This document shows positions 8,936 to 17,176 of a stretch of 64,000 bases of DNA, one piece after another. The translations under genes were made by a program, and so were the position numbers. Position 1 is the stretch's first letter; each line of letters starts with the position of its first letter. Source of the DNA: Mesorhizobium sp. M7A.F.Ca.US.008.03.1.1 (GTDB lineage Bacteria > Pseudomonadota > Alphaproteobacteria > Rhizobiales > Rhizobiaceae); contig NZ_RZRU01000009.1 in assembly GCF_003997495.1 (NCBI RefSeq), positions 186,001 to 250,000 of the forward strand, in the 5' to 3' direction. The notes beneath the pieces are model-generated. The model searched no databases. It saw only the letters and a list, made by a program, of their open reading frames with translations, and had not been told where the DNA came from.

Positions 8936-9600
8936 TGAAGATCCTCCTTGCCGAAGACGAGCTCCGTATCGCTGCCGATATCGCGACCGTCCTCAAGGCG
9001 TCCGGAATGGCGGTCGATGTTGTAAAGGATGGTGAATCCGCCTGGTTCGCGGGCGATGTCGAGAATTATGACGCCGCGATTCTGGATCTCGGATTGCCCA
9101 AGCTCGATGGTCTTACGGTCTTGAAACGTTGGCGGGCCAATGAGCGCAGGTTTCCGGTTCTCATCCTGACCGCAAGAGGCATGTGGACCGAACGCGTCGA
9201 CGGGATCAATTCCGGTGCTGACGACTATCTTCCCAAGCCTTTCGAAATGGAAGAACTGCTCGCCCGGTTACGGGCAATCCTGCGTCGCTCGGCCGGCCAG
9301 GCGGCACCCGTGTTAAGGTCCGGGCCGCTGCTCTTGGACACACGCCAGATGCGCATTTCGCTACGCGGCATCCCCGTTCCGCTTTCGCCGCTGGAATACC
9401 GGCTCCTGGCGTTTCTGATGCACCACGCCGGCCGGGTGGTGGCGCCGACCGAACTTGCCGAGCATTTGTACGATTCAGGCAACGACCGCGATCCGAACAC
9501 GATCGAGGTTATCGTTGCGCGCCTGCGTCGCAAGCTCGGGAGCGACGTCATCGAAACGAGGCGCGGATTCGGGTATCTGATGCCCGACGAATCCCGCTGA
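8935..9600 (+). CDS. OmpR/PhoP-family response regulator
   Basis: DNA-binding response regulator of 221 residues: receiver domain with phosphoacceptor D51 (AILDLGLP) and K at the TGADDYLPKPF motif, then a winged helix (LSPLEYRLLAFLM, IEVIVARLRRKLG, RRGFGYLM). It overlaps both neighbours by TGATG junctions, so PepSY, regulator and kinase are translated together. Likely target: its own operon and perhaps the facing flavin module (inference). Confidence 0.93.
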   Translation: MKILLAEDELRIAADIATVLKASGMAVDVVKDGESAWFAGDVENYDAAILDLGLPKLDGLTVLKRWRANERRFPVLILTARGMWTERVDGINSGADDYLPKPFEMEELLARLRAILRRSAGQAAPVLRSGPLLLDTRQMRISLRGIPVPLSPLEYRLLAFLMHHAGRVVAPTELAEHLYDSGNDRDPNTIEVIVARLRRKLGSDVIETRRGFGYLMPDESR

Positions 9601-10943
9601 TGGGCAATTCGATCCGCTTCCGGCTGTGGTTGGCGGCAACGATCTCGATTCTTGTCGCACTCGCTATCGCCGGCGCCGGCTTGCGCTATCTGTTCGAACT
9701 CCACGTCGAGCGGCGCGTCGTGGGCGAGCTCACGGTCGACCTCAACGAACTGATCGGCGCAACGACCTTCACAAGCGATGGCCGCCTTGTCGTGGCCCCA
9801 GTGCTGACCGACCCGCGGTTTGCCAATCCACTCTCCGGGTACTACTGGCAGGTGGAAGACATCGCCACCGGCAGCCTCGAGCGTTCGCGATCCTTATGGG
9901 ACGCTAAGCTTCTCCTGGCTGCCCAGAGCGAAACTGGTGGCCTGCGAACGGTCGAGGAGTTCACGGGCCCGGGCGGAGAACTCAGCATTGCGGTCGAGCG
10001 TACGGTCATCGATGCCGGAGGTCGGTCCTTTCGCGCCGTCGTGGCGGAAGATCATCGAACCGTTGAGGTGTCTGTAAGCGAATATGTTCGCGACCTTGCT
10101 CCGGCTCTCCTGATGCTCGCTGCAGTTCTCATGGCCGCGTTTTTCATCCAGATCACCATCGGCCTTGCACCGCTGGAGACCTTGCGGGTCGCCGTCAAAA
10201 ACGTGATTGCGCAGCGATCAGCACGGCTCGATGTGGTGGCACCAAGCGAGGTGCAGCCGCTCGCGGACGAAATTAATCGTCTTCTCGATGCCCAGGAGAA
10301 GGCGCTTGCGCGAGCCCGCTCGCGCGCCACCGATCTGGCGCATGGCCTCAAGACACCGCTGCAAGTGCTGTCGGCCGACATCCGGGCCTTGCGCAAGAAA
10401 GGTGAGACGGATCTGGCTGACGAGATCGAGAAAAGCGCCGGAGCGATCCGGCGCCATGTCGAGCGGGAGCTCGCGCGCGCCCGCCTCGCACCCGGCGTTT
10501 CCGGCAAGGCATCCTGCCTTGTGTCGGACGTGGCGGCTGGCGTCATTGCCGTCGTCAAACGGACACCAAGCGGCAAGCAGCTTTCGTTCAAGCTGGATGT
10601 CGCGGAAGATCTGACGGCGCCAATCGACGAAGGCGACTTGTCGGAAGTTCTCGGCAATCTGGTCGAGAATGCCGCGCGCTATGCAAAATTGTCAGTTCGT
10701 GTCGGTGCCTCCACTGCCTGGGACGAGGTGACCGTCAGTGTTGCTGATGATGGCCCAGGTATACCGGATGCTGATCGGAAGTCCGCACTCTCGCGCGGGG
10801 TCCAGCTCGACAGCAAGGGCGGCAGCAGGGGTCTTGGCCTGGCCATCGTTTCCGACATCGTCGAAGCCTATGGTGGACGCCTTGCCATGGCCAACGCCGA
10901 TCCGGGCCTGGTGGTGACCATTTCCTTGCCGCGACACAGTTGA
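9600..10943 (+). CDS. Membrane sensor histidine kinase
   Basis: Kinase of 447 residues: transmembrane helix at about 8-32, periplasmic sensor of about 130 residues, second helix at about 167-190, HAMP-like linker, HisKA with H248 (LAHGLKTPLQVL) and HATPase (NLVENAARYAK, DDGPGIPD, GLGLAIV). The PhoQ-like layout and the PepSY partner suggest sensing of a periplasmic signal. It is convergent with the NqrB/RnfD-reductase gene, whose end is 8 bases away. Confidence 0.92.
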   Translation: MGNSIRFRLWLAATISILVALAIAGAGLRYLFELHVERRVVGELTVDLNELIGATTFTSDGRLVVAPVLTDPRFANPLSGYYWQVEDIATGSLERSRSLWDAKLLLAAQSETGGLRTVEEFTGPGGELSIAVERTVIDAGGRSFRAVVAEDHRTVEVSVSEYVRDLAPALLMLAAVLMAAFFIQITIGLAPLETLRVAVKNVIAQRSARLDVVAPSEVQPLADEINRLLDAQEKALARARSRATDLAHGLKTPLQVLSADIRALRKKGETDLADEIEKSAGAIRRHVERELARARLAPGVSGKASCLVSDVAAGVIAVVKRTPSGKQLSFKLDVAEDLTAPIDEGDLSEVLGNLVENAARYAKLSVRVGASTAWDEVTVSVADDGPGIPDADRKSALSRGVQLDSKGGSRGLGLAIVSDIVEAYGGRLAMANADPGLVVTISLPRHS

Positions 10944-10950
10944 GTGTGCT

Positions 10951-12462
10951 TCAGGCAAAACCCGGGAAATAGTCGACCTTTATCTTCGAGCGGCGAACGC
11001 CCATGGCCAACAGCTTCTGGCGCAGCGCCTTGACCATCGCCTGCGGGCCGGAAATGTAGAAGGTGCGCTCGAGGTAGTCGGGTATGGCCAGACGTATCAG
11101 GCGCTCGTCTATGTATCCGGGATATTGCCCGCGCTCGCTACCGCGCGCCACAGCGTGGATCGTCTTGATGCCAAGTTCCTGCCTGGCCGCGCCAAGCACG
11201 TCGCGATAAGCGATGTCTTGCTGGCCTTCGGTTCCGTAGAGGATGACGATCGGTCGCCGCTCATTGCGGTCGATGAGATATTGCAGCATCGAGCGGAACG
11301 GCGTGATGCCGATGCCTCCGGCCAGGAACGCGATCTTGGTTTCACATCGGGCGGGCAGCGTGAAGTTGCCGGCCAGTTGCGCGGCATGGATCGTGCTACC
11401 CGGCTTCATGGTCATCAGCTCGCGCTTGAAGGCACTTGATTGCGGATAGAACTTGACGCCGAGTCGGACTGTTTCCTCCGTCGGCGCCGAGGCGACTGTG
11501 AAATAGCGGCGGTTGCCGCGATTGTCGGCACGATCGATGCCAAGCGTCCATTCGAGATACTGGCCGGCCTCGAAGGCGAGCTTGCGCGGCGACCGGAAGA
11601 CGAAGTCAAAGCTGTCGACGGCCGATTGTTCAATGCGTTCCAAGGTCAGCACGAAGCGTCCCTTGGGGCCTGCCGCATAGGCAAACAGGTTGCCGGCGAG
11701 CAAGGCCAGTTCGGGGGTGAAATAGAACGAGCCTATATGGACGTTGGGAGCGAACAGAAAGCCGACAATGGCGGCAAAGGCGATACGCGGCCAACGCATC
11801 GTCGGCGCGGTCAGCGGCTCGGTCAGCATCACGAATGCAAAGAACAGCAGCGGCGACGAACCCAGCGTCTCTGCAAGCGCGGTCCAGTACTGCGACGGGT
11901 CCGTGGTTGCCAGAATGGTCGCCAGCGCCACGAAAACGAAGGTCAAGACAAGGTCAAGCCGGCGCAGTTTCCGGACAATAAGCATGCCGCCAATGAGCAC
12001 GAGCGGAAGCAATGGCAGATTGCCGCCCACCCACCACGTGGCTGGTTGGTCGAGCAGCAGCGCGGACAGCGCCACGCCCAGCGCAGCCGGGTTGAAAAGG
12101 TGCTTTCGGCCGATGGCGAAAATGAACTTGGATGAAATCGCCCAGACGGACGCGAATGCCACCGCCGCGATCCCCTTTATGTCCGTGACCGAAACCGGAT
12201 CGAGGATAAGCGCCAGGATGAGTGCTGTGATGTAGACGGACTCGTTGTTGGCCGGGACTGCGAAGGCATGCGCAAAGACCTTGTTGGTGATCCAGCAGGC
12301 GGTCAGCGCAAGCGCCGTCGTGAAGGCAAGCGCAATCGGATCATGTGGCACCAGCTTGACGAAGCCGAGCACGAACGCTGCGCCGACCAGTGCCATCAGA
12401 TAGTAGAGGACCAGCCTGTACATGGTCAGGTGATCGAGAAATCGGTCCATGGTCTTGATCAT
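10951..12462 (-). CDS. NqrB/RnfD-like membrane domain fused to FAD/NAD(P) reductase
   Basis: Fusion of 503 residues. Residues about 1-265 are a polytopic membrane domain of the NqrB/RnfD kind (LFNPAALG, MLTEPLTAPTMRW). Residues about 270-503 are a ferredoxin-NADP reductase-type module with FAD site RRYFTVASAP (318-327), NAD(P) site GGIGITPF (382-389) and C-terminal SGPQAM. The usual SGAT flavinylation site of NqrB/RnfD is not visible; the nearest stretch is PATWW. It probably passes electrons from NAD(P)H through the membrane to the FMN-binding partner. ATG at 12462 overlaps the apbE stop (ATGA); the longer upstream frame only shadows apbE. Confidence 0.85.
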   Translation of the reverse strand: MIKTMDRFLDHLTMYRLVLYYLMALVGAAFVLGFVKLVPHDPIALAFTTALALTACWITNKVFAHAFAVPANNESVYITALILALILDPVSVTDIKGIAAVAFASVWAISSKFIFAIGRKHLFNPAALGVALSALLLDQPATWWVGGNLPLLPLVLIGGMLIVRKLRRLDLVLTFVFVALATILATTDPSQYWTALAETLGSSPLLFFAFVMLTEPLTAPTMRWPRIAFAAIVGFLFAPNVHIGSFYFTPELALLAGNLFAYAAGPKGRFVLTLERIEQSAVDSFDFVFRSPRKLAFEAGQYLEWTLGIDRADNRGNRRYFTVASAPTEETVRLGVKFYPQSSAFKRELMTMKPGSTIHAAQLAGNFTLPARCETKIAFLAGGIGITPFRSMLQYLIDRNERRPIVILYGTEGQQDIAYRDVLGAARQELGIKTIHAVARGSERGQYPGYIDERLIRLAIPDYLERTFYISGPQAMVKALRQKLLAMGVRRSKIKVDYFPGFA

Positions 12463-13202
12463 GGCAGGCAAAGGGCTCCGAACCCGGTTGTCGGCGTGGC
12501 GCGGCCATTGGCGTCGACGAGATAGCCCTCCAGGCCAGGCGCCTGCTCGATGAAGAGAATGCCGTCCCGCCCCATGGCGAACGCCGCGGTAGCGAAACGA
12601 TCGGCTTCGAGCACATCGGCGCCGATGACGGTCAGGCTGACGATGTCCTGGATCCAACCGCCAATCCCATGTGGATTGTAGATGTGTTGACCGCGGACAT
12701 AGGTGCCGGAGGTTGCGACACCGCGACCGCGGGGATAGACGATCTTTACGATCTCGTCCGGGTTGAAGGGATTGCGGATACCGATGCTCCAGTCATGACC
12801 CAAAGCATTCTTGCCGCAAGACTGGATATCCCCGCCGGCCTCGATAAAGAAATCGCTGATGCCGGCCCGTTGAACGATCCCGGCCGCATTGCGAATTGCC
12901 CAGCCCTTGACGATGCCGGAAGGATCGAGCGACCCGTCGGGTTTACGAATATCGAAGTATCCATCCGTCTCGTCTTTCGTCTGTCTGGCGAGTGCGAGCA
13001 CTTCCATCATCTCGCCACTCCAGTCGACGACCGGCACGTCGCCGCGGTTGATGGCCGTGATCTCGCTGTCGGCCCGGTATGTGCTGAAGCGCCGGTCGAT
13101 GTGCTCGAAATAGCCGAATACCGCGTCGATCAGTTCACCGTTCGGCGCACCGCCGACGTCGACCGTAATGGGCATGCCCATCAGAATGCGCGTTTCACGC
13201 AT
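12459..13202 (-). CDS. apbE: ApbE-family FAD:protein FMN transferase
   Basis: Enzyme of 247 residues that attaches FMN covalently to a threonine of partner proteins. Seen: SGIVKGWA, EAGGDIQSCG, ATSGTYVRGQHIYNPHG and the C-terminal ADRFATAAFAMG, all standard ApbE blocks. There is no signal peptide or lipobox, unlike the common exported form. It lies 4 bases after the FMN-binding gene and overlaps the reductase fusion by ATGA. Its likely substrate is the SGATLT site of the upstream protein. Confidence 0.9.
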   Translation of the reverse strand: MRETRILMGMPITVDVGGAPNGELIDAVFGYFEHIDRRFSTYRADSEITAINRGDVPVVDWSGEMMEVLALARQTKDETDGYFDIRKPDGSLDPSGIVKGWAIRNAAGIVQRAGISDFFIEAGGDIQSCGKNALGHDWSIGIRNPFNPDEIVKIVYPRGRGVATSGTYVRGQHIYNPHGIGGWIQDIVSLTVIGADVLEADRFATAAFAMGRDGILFIEQAPGLEGYLVDANGRATPTTGFGALCLP

Positions 13203-13206
13203 TTTA

Positions 13207-13980
13207 CTAGGACGACGCTTTCTTCAGCGCGCCGCGCAGCGACTGGATGAAGGCCCTGCTGGTTAGCGTCGCGCCCGAAATAATGTCGACACTGGCGCTT
13301 TGGGCGTTGATCGCCTCGTCGCGCAGCATCGGCAGCGCCTGCCTGTTGATGTTGATCGAGGTGCGGCGATCGGAGGGATATTTCAGTACTTTCAGCGCCG
13401 TAAGCTGCCCGCCCTGTACGAGGGCTTGAATCTGGATGATGCCGTAGTAGGCATCGGCGGGCGGGCCGGTGTAGACGCCGTCGGCATAGCCCTTTGCGGC
13501 CAGCTTCATGCCCACCTGCACGACACGTGCTGGCGCATCCCGATATGCCGGCCTCGGCTGCGGAACTGGTATGTAGACGGCGGGAGTTACGGCGAATGCA
13601 GGTGCTGACGACGCAGGATCGGAGACAGCCGGAGCCACTGGCTGAGGCGGTGGCGTTGGCGATGGTTGTGGTGCCACCGGAACCACGGTCTGCCTGACTG
13701 GATCATTTGGCCATTCAGCGGGCTTTGCTATCCCTGCCATCGTTTCGCGGGCAATCGGGAACCTTGTGCTGAACCGGGGATTGAGGGTTGCCGGCAAGGT
13801 CCGAAGCCCCGGCAAAGTCGCAGCGGATGACGACTCTTTTGGCTGCACGGAAGGCGCTTGGGCTGCGTCGGCCGGCAGCGCTTCGCCAAGCATATCGTTT
13901 GCCGGATCCTTGCCGGCCTGATCCCAGACATAAGCGCCGGAGGCGGCGATCACGAAAAGTGACAAGGCAATCTGTTTCAT
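13207..13980 (-). CDS. Membrane-anchored FMN-binding domain protein
   Basis: Protein of 257 residues: N-terminal helix (MKQIALSLFVIAASGAYVW), a long proline-rich linker (about 40-150) and a C-terminal FMN_bind domain (about 155-250) ending in VDIISGATLTS, where T238 is the expected covalent FMN acceptor. It is the first gene of the FMN protein-apbE-reductase operon and likely a periplasmic electron carrier on a flexible arm. ATG at 13980 is used; the longer open frame adds no recognisable sequence and GGAAA lies upstream of this ATG. Confidence 0.87.
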   Translation of the reverse strand: MKQIALSLFVIAASGAYVWDQAGKDPANDMLGEALPADAAQAPSVQPKESSSAATLPGLRTLPATLNPRFSTRFPIARETMAGIAKPAEWPNDPVRQTVVPVAPQPSPTPPPQPVAPAVSDPASSAPAFAVTPAVYIPVPQPRPAYRDAPARVVQVGMKLAAKGYADGVYTGPPADAYYGIIQIQALVQGGQLTALKVLKYPSDRRTSININRQALPMLRDEAINAQSASVDIISGATLTSRAFIQSLRGALKKASS

Positions 13981-14197
13981 CGGAATTGTGTTTCCACGTT
14001 CAATCTTGCGGGGCGATGCATCTGGTCCGCTCGGATGCAATATCCCACGACCAAGCTGACAACTGGCTGTCAGCCGAGTTAAAGCTGCCAAGGCCCCGTG
14101 AAAGCTCCAAGGAGAAACGGGAAATTGCTTTGTCCCAGATCAAGACTGTCGCCTAGGCCGCAAGGTAGGACGGTCCCCTTAAGGGAGATTGTTGCCT

Positions 14198-14716
14198 ATG
14201 ACCGTTGCCAACGAGCCGACCGGATATACGGCAACGCAGATTGTATTGCATTGGGCGATCGCGGCGCTGATCGTCCTGCAGCTTTTGCTGGGAGAGGACA
14301 TTAAGCCAGCTTATCGGGCATTCTCGCGCGGCACCGAACCAGCGGCTGGCGACATCTTCAACGCCAACATTCACGTCTATGTCGGCTTGACCGTCCTGGT
14401 GCTGGCGGTCTGGCGCCTTGCCATCCGCTTGCAGCGTGGCGTCCCCGTTGCCCCGGAAGAAGAAAGCGTCGCTTTGAAGCGGATCGCGACGGCAACCCAC
14501 TTCATGCTTTACGTGTTCATTTTCGGCATGCCGATAACCGGAGCTTTGGTATGGTACTTCCGCCTTGCTGCCATGGGCGACATCCATGAACTGGCCAAGC
14601 CAGTTATCATCGTTGTCGTCTCCCTCCATGCGGCGGCCGCTCTATGGCAACATTTTTATGTAAAATCCGGCGTGCTCATCAGGATGCTGCGGCCGGCCGC
14701 CCGGCGTGCGCGGTGA
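14198..14716 (+). CDS. Cytochrome b561
   Basis: Four-helix membrane di-haem cytochrome of 172 residues. Conserved histidines are in the helices IVLHWAIAALIVLQ, NIHVYVGLTVLV, THFMLYVFIFGMPITG and LHAAAALWQHF. It transfers electrons between quinol and an acceptor in or across the membrane. ATG 14198 follows AAGGGAG at a good distance. It is divergent from the FMN-binding operon and may serve it as quinone-side partner (inference). Confidence 0.88.
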   Translation: MTVANEPTGYTATQIVLHWAIAALIVLQLLLGEDIKPAYRAFSRGTEPAAGDIFNANIHVYVGLTVLVLAVWRLAIRLQRGVPVAPEEESVALKRIATATHFMLYVFIFGMPITGALVWYFRLAAMGDIHELAKPVIIVVVSLHAAAALWQHFYVKSGVLIRMLRPAARRAR

Positions 14717-14720
14717 CATC

Positions 14721-15416
14721 ATGAGCCGCCTGCATGCGGAAAACCATCTCGTATCGCGCATTGGCTGGCTGCGGGCCGCGGTGCTTGGCGCCAATGACGG
14801 CATTGTGTCGACGGCCAGCCTGATCGTTGGCGTGGCTGCAGCCAATGCCGCGGCCTCCAATGTTCTGGTGGCCGGTATAGCGGGTTTGGTAGCTGGCGCG
14901 ATGTCGATGGCGGCCGGCGAGTATGTCTCGGTCAGTTCGCAGTCCGATACCGAACGAGCCGACCTTGCCCGCGAGAAAGGAGAGTTGGCCACGCAGCCAG
15001 ACTTCGAGCGACTGGAACTTGCGGATATCTATGTCAAGCGGGGCGTGGAGCCAACGCTGGCATTGCAGGTCGCCGACCAGTTGATGGCCAAGGACGCGCT
15101 CGGCGCTCATGCTCGCGACGAACTCGGTATTTCGGAGGTGACGACGGCGAGACCGATCCAGGCGGCGCTGGCCTCGGCGGCTGCATTTTCGGTTGGCGCG
15201 GCCATGCCATTGGCGATGGTGCTTGTTTCACCTTCAGCCTGGCTTGCAGCAACCGTGTCTGTTGCCTCGCTCCTATTCCTGGCTGTGCTGGGTGCCATCG
15301 GCGCGAAAGCCGGCGGCGCCGATGTGATGAGGGCAACCCTTCGCGTCACATTCTGGGGTGCCCTGGCAATGGCGCTGACGGCCGGCATTGGCGCCGTGGT
15401 TGGTACCGCCATCTGA
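14721..15416 (+). CDS. VIT1/CCC1 (nodulin-21-like) membrane protein
   Basis: Membrane protein of 231 residues of the VIT/CCC1 family of iron or manganese transporters. Seen: LRAAVLGANDGIVSTASL in helix 1, AGAMSMAAGEYVSVSSQSD at the end of the second helix, an acidic metal-binding loop (about 75-140), and three C-terminal helices. It starts 4 bases after the b561 stop, so the two form an operon. Iron export or sequestration would fit micro-oxic or symbiotic growth (inference). Confidence 0.88.
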   Translation: MSRLHAENHLVSRIGWLRAAVLGANDGIVSTASLIVGVAAANAAASNVLVAGIAGLVAGAMSMAAGEYVSVSSQSDTERADLAREKGELATQPDFERLELADIYVKRGVEPTLALQVADQLMAKDALGAHARDELGISEVTTARPIQAALASAAAFSVGAAMPLAMVLVSPSAWLAATVSVASLLFLAVLGAIGAKAGGADVMRATLRVTFWGALAMALTAGIGAVVGTAI

Positions 15417-15503
15417 TCTGGTCCGGCTTCGATCTCGGTAGATGCAACGAGCGCCTTTTCTTGCGCAAGAGAATCCGGCCCTTCAGGTGTCAGCGCTACG
15501 AAG

Positions 15504-15517
15504 TTGCGAAAGCGCAA
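15504..15517. promoter_or_regulatory. NnrR-type box
   Basis: TTGCGAAAGCGCAA, a perfect TTGCG-N4-CGCAA palindrome 57 bases before the DUF1858 GTG. The same pattern precedes nirK and lies between nnrR and the pseudoazurin gene. Confidence 0.8.
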
Positions 15518-15574
15518 CGAAGGAAGCCAGAGCCGCATTTATGAAGACGCTTCGCAGATCGCGGAGACTTCATC

Positions 15575-15790
15575 GTGAAACAGCGCAGTTCGATCAACCC
15601 CGACATGGTCGTCGACGAAATCATGAGGAAATGGCCGGCAACGGTGGCGGTGATGTTGAGACACAACATGCTCTGCGTCGGCTGTCCGATCGGCACATTC
15701 CACACAGTGACTGAGGCGTGCCGGGAACATCAGATCGATGAGGACGACTTTCTCGTCGAACTCGAAGCGACTGTTCGAGGAGAATGGTGA
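15575..15790 (+). CDS. DUF1858-domain redox protein
   Basis: Small protein of 71 residues with the DUF1858 pattern: helix-rich start (NPDMVVDEIMRKWPATVAVM) and CVGCP (C34, C37) at a helix start. DUF1858 proteins accompany hybrid-cluster and nitrosative-stress genes. GTG at 15575 has GGAGA 6 bases upstream. Its NnrR-type box and convergent nnrR neighbour tie it to the nitrite/NO response; its function is unknown. Confidence 0.85.
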   Translation: MKQRSSINPDMVVDEIMRKWPATVAVMLRHNMLCVGCPIGTFHTVTEACREHQIDEDDFLVELEATVRGEW

Positions 15791-15793
15791 CGG

Positions 15794-16525
15794 TCAACCC
15801 TTGTCCCGGTTCTCGGCCAGAACCACAAGACGATGCGCATCCTTGACCGTGACCTTCTGGCGCCCGCTGAGGATTATTCCGTTGTCTTCCCACTTGCTCA
15901 GCAGCCGGCTGACCGTGTGCAGCGTCGTACCCGTCATCTCGGCGATGTCCTGCCTCGAGATCGGAAAATCGATTTCGATGCCGCTGTCGGTCTTACGGCC
16001 GGTCTGGTTCGCCAGCCGCAAAAGCGCATGCGCAACCCGCTGCTCCACCTGTTCCGTGGACATCTCGACTACCCGCGTCTGGGTCTCCTGCAGCCTGGTT
16101 CCAACCGTCTTGTATGTGGTTGCCCCAAACACCGGGAACCGGCGCGCCAGTTCCGCCCATTGAGAATTGGCCCAGGCCAGCACCACGCAATCCACCGCCG
16201 CGACAGCGGTGGCGGGGTAGGTCGTCCGGCCCAGCGCTGCGGCGACGCCAAAGATCTCGCCTTCGCTGATGTATCTCGCGATGACCTGCTGTCCGTCCGG
16301 CGTGGTGCGGACCACCCGAATGTGCCCGGCGATCAGCACGAAGAAGGAATTGGCCTCGGCTTCCTGCTCGAAGATCGTTGAGTCCTTGGCATAGCGTGAC
16401 GATCGAGCACTTCTGAGAAGCTCGCTTTGCTCTTCGGGCGTCATCCCTTGAAAGAGGGGCAGCCGCGATATCAGCGATCGGTCCAGCGCAACCAAGCGAA
16501 TTTCCTCACGGCCTTTCCGCATCAA
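15794..16525 (-). CDS. nnrR: NnrR, Crp/Fnr-family regulator of nitrite/NO metabolism
   Basis: Regulator of 243 residues: cyclic-nucleotide-binding fold (about 15-130), long helix, and winged helix with ISRQDIAEMTGTTLHTVSRL. No FNR-type N-terminal cysteine cluster is present, which fits the NnrR/DNR branch that senses NO. Neighbours are all NO/nitrite genes. An NnrR-type box lies 30 bases upstream of its start, shared with the divergent pseudoazurin gene, so autoregulation is possible. Confidence 0.88.
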   Translation of the reverse strand: MMRKGREEIRLVALDRSLISRLPLFQGMTPEEQSELLRSARSSRYAKDSTIFEQEAEANSFFVLIAGHIRVVRTTPDGQQVIARYISEGEIFGVAAALGRTTYPATAVAAVDCVVLAWANSQWAELARRFPVFGATTYKTVGTRLQETQTRVVEMSTEQVEQRVAHALLRLANQTGRKTDSGIEIDFPISRQDIAEMTGTTLHTVSRLLSKWEDNGIILSGRQKVTVKDAHRLVVLAENRDKG

Positions 16526-16554
16526 TCGTGCGGCAACCCTTTCTTATCCCGAGT

Positions 16555-16568
16555 TTGCGCCAGCGCAA
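16555..16568. promoter_or_regulatory. NnrR-type box between nnrR and pseudoazurin gene
   Basis: TTGCGCCAGCGCAA, perfect palindrome, 30 bases from the nnrR start and 75 bases before the pseudoazurin ATG. It could serve both divergent genes. Confidence 0.8.
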
Positions 16569-16642
16569 ATTGTCCACTGCCACATCAGGCTAAATGACAT
16601 GGAACGGCGCAACGCCGCGAAGACGAAACAAAGGACAAATCG

Positions 16643-17080
16643 ATGAAACTCTCCATCCTCGCTGCCGCAATCTCCCTCCTCGCGCTCGCCGGCGGTGCAA
16701 GTGCGGAAGAGCACGTGGTGCAAATGCTCAACAAGGGCGAAAAGGGCGCCATGGTTTTCCAGCCGGCCTTCGTCAAGGCGGCACCTGGCGACACCGTCAA
16801 GTTCGTCCCGACCGACAAGACCCACGACGCCGAGTCGATAAAGGGCATGCTTCCGGATGGCGCTGAGCCTTTCAAGGGCAAGCCCAGCGAGGAAATCACC
16901 GTTACGCTGACGAAGGAGGGCGTTTACGGCGTCAAATGCGCGCCCCACTACGGCATGGGGATGGTCGCGCTGATCGTTGTCGGCAAGCCGGTCAATCTCG
17001 ATGCCGCCAAGGCGGTCAAGCATCCTGGCAAGGCAAAAACGGTGTTCGCCGACCTGTTCACCCAGGTTCCGGCCAACTGA
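16643..17080 (+). CDS. Pseudoazurin, periplasmic blue-copper electron donor
   Basis: Secreted type 1 copper protein of 145 residues. The signal peptide (about 1-21, ending GGASA) is followed by a cupredoxin fold. Expected copper ligands are H61 (KTHDAES), C99, H102 and M107 ([10 protein letters not shown]), matching the spacing in known pseudoazurins. It donates electrons to NirK. AAAGGA precedes the ATG. The NnrR box upstream and nnrS downstream support control by nitrite/NO. Confidence 0.93.
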   Translation: MKLSILAAAISLLALAGGASAEEHVVQMLNKGEKGAMVFQPAFVKAAPGDTVKFVPTDKTHDAESIKGMLPDGAEPFKGKPSEEITVTLTKEGVYGVKCAPHYGMGMVALIVVGKPVNLDAAKAVKHPGKAKTVFADLFTQVPAN

Positions 17081-17118
17081 CCACCATACAGTCTGCCTGC
17101 CGTAAGGGGGCGGGGCGC

Positions 17119-17160
17119 GGGCCGGACGGACCGAGGGCGGCGGTTCATCCGGCCCTTTTC
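17119..17160 (+). terminator. Hairpin with T-run after pseudoazurin gene
   Basis: GGGCCGGA (17119-17126) pairs with TCCGGCCC (17148-17155), with a GC-rich loop and TTTT following. It lies between the pseudoazurin gene and nnrS, so it may partly separate their expression. Confidence 0.55.
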
Positions 17161-17176
17161 ATTTGAGGATTCAGTC

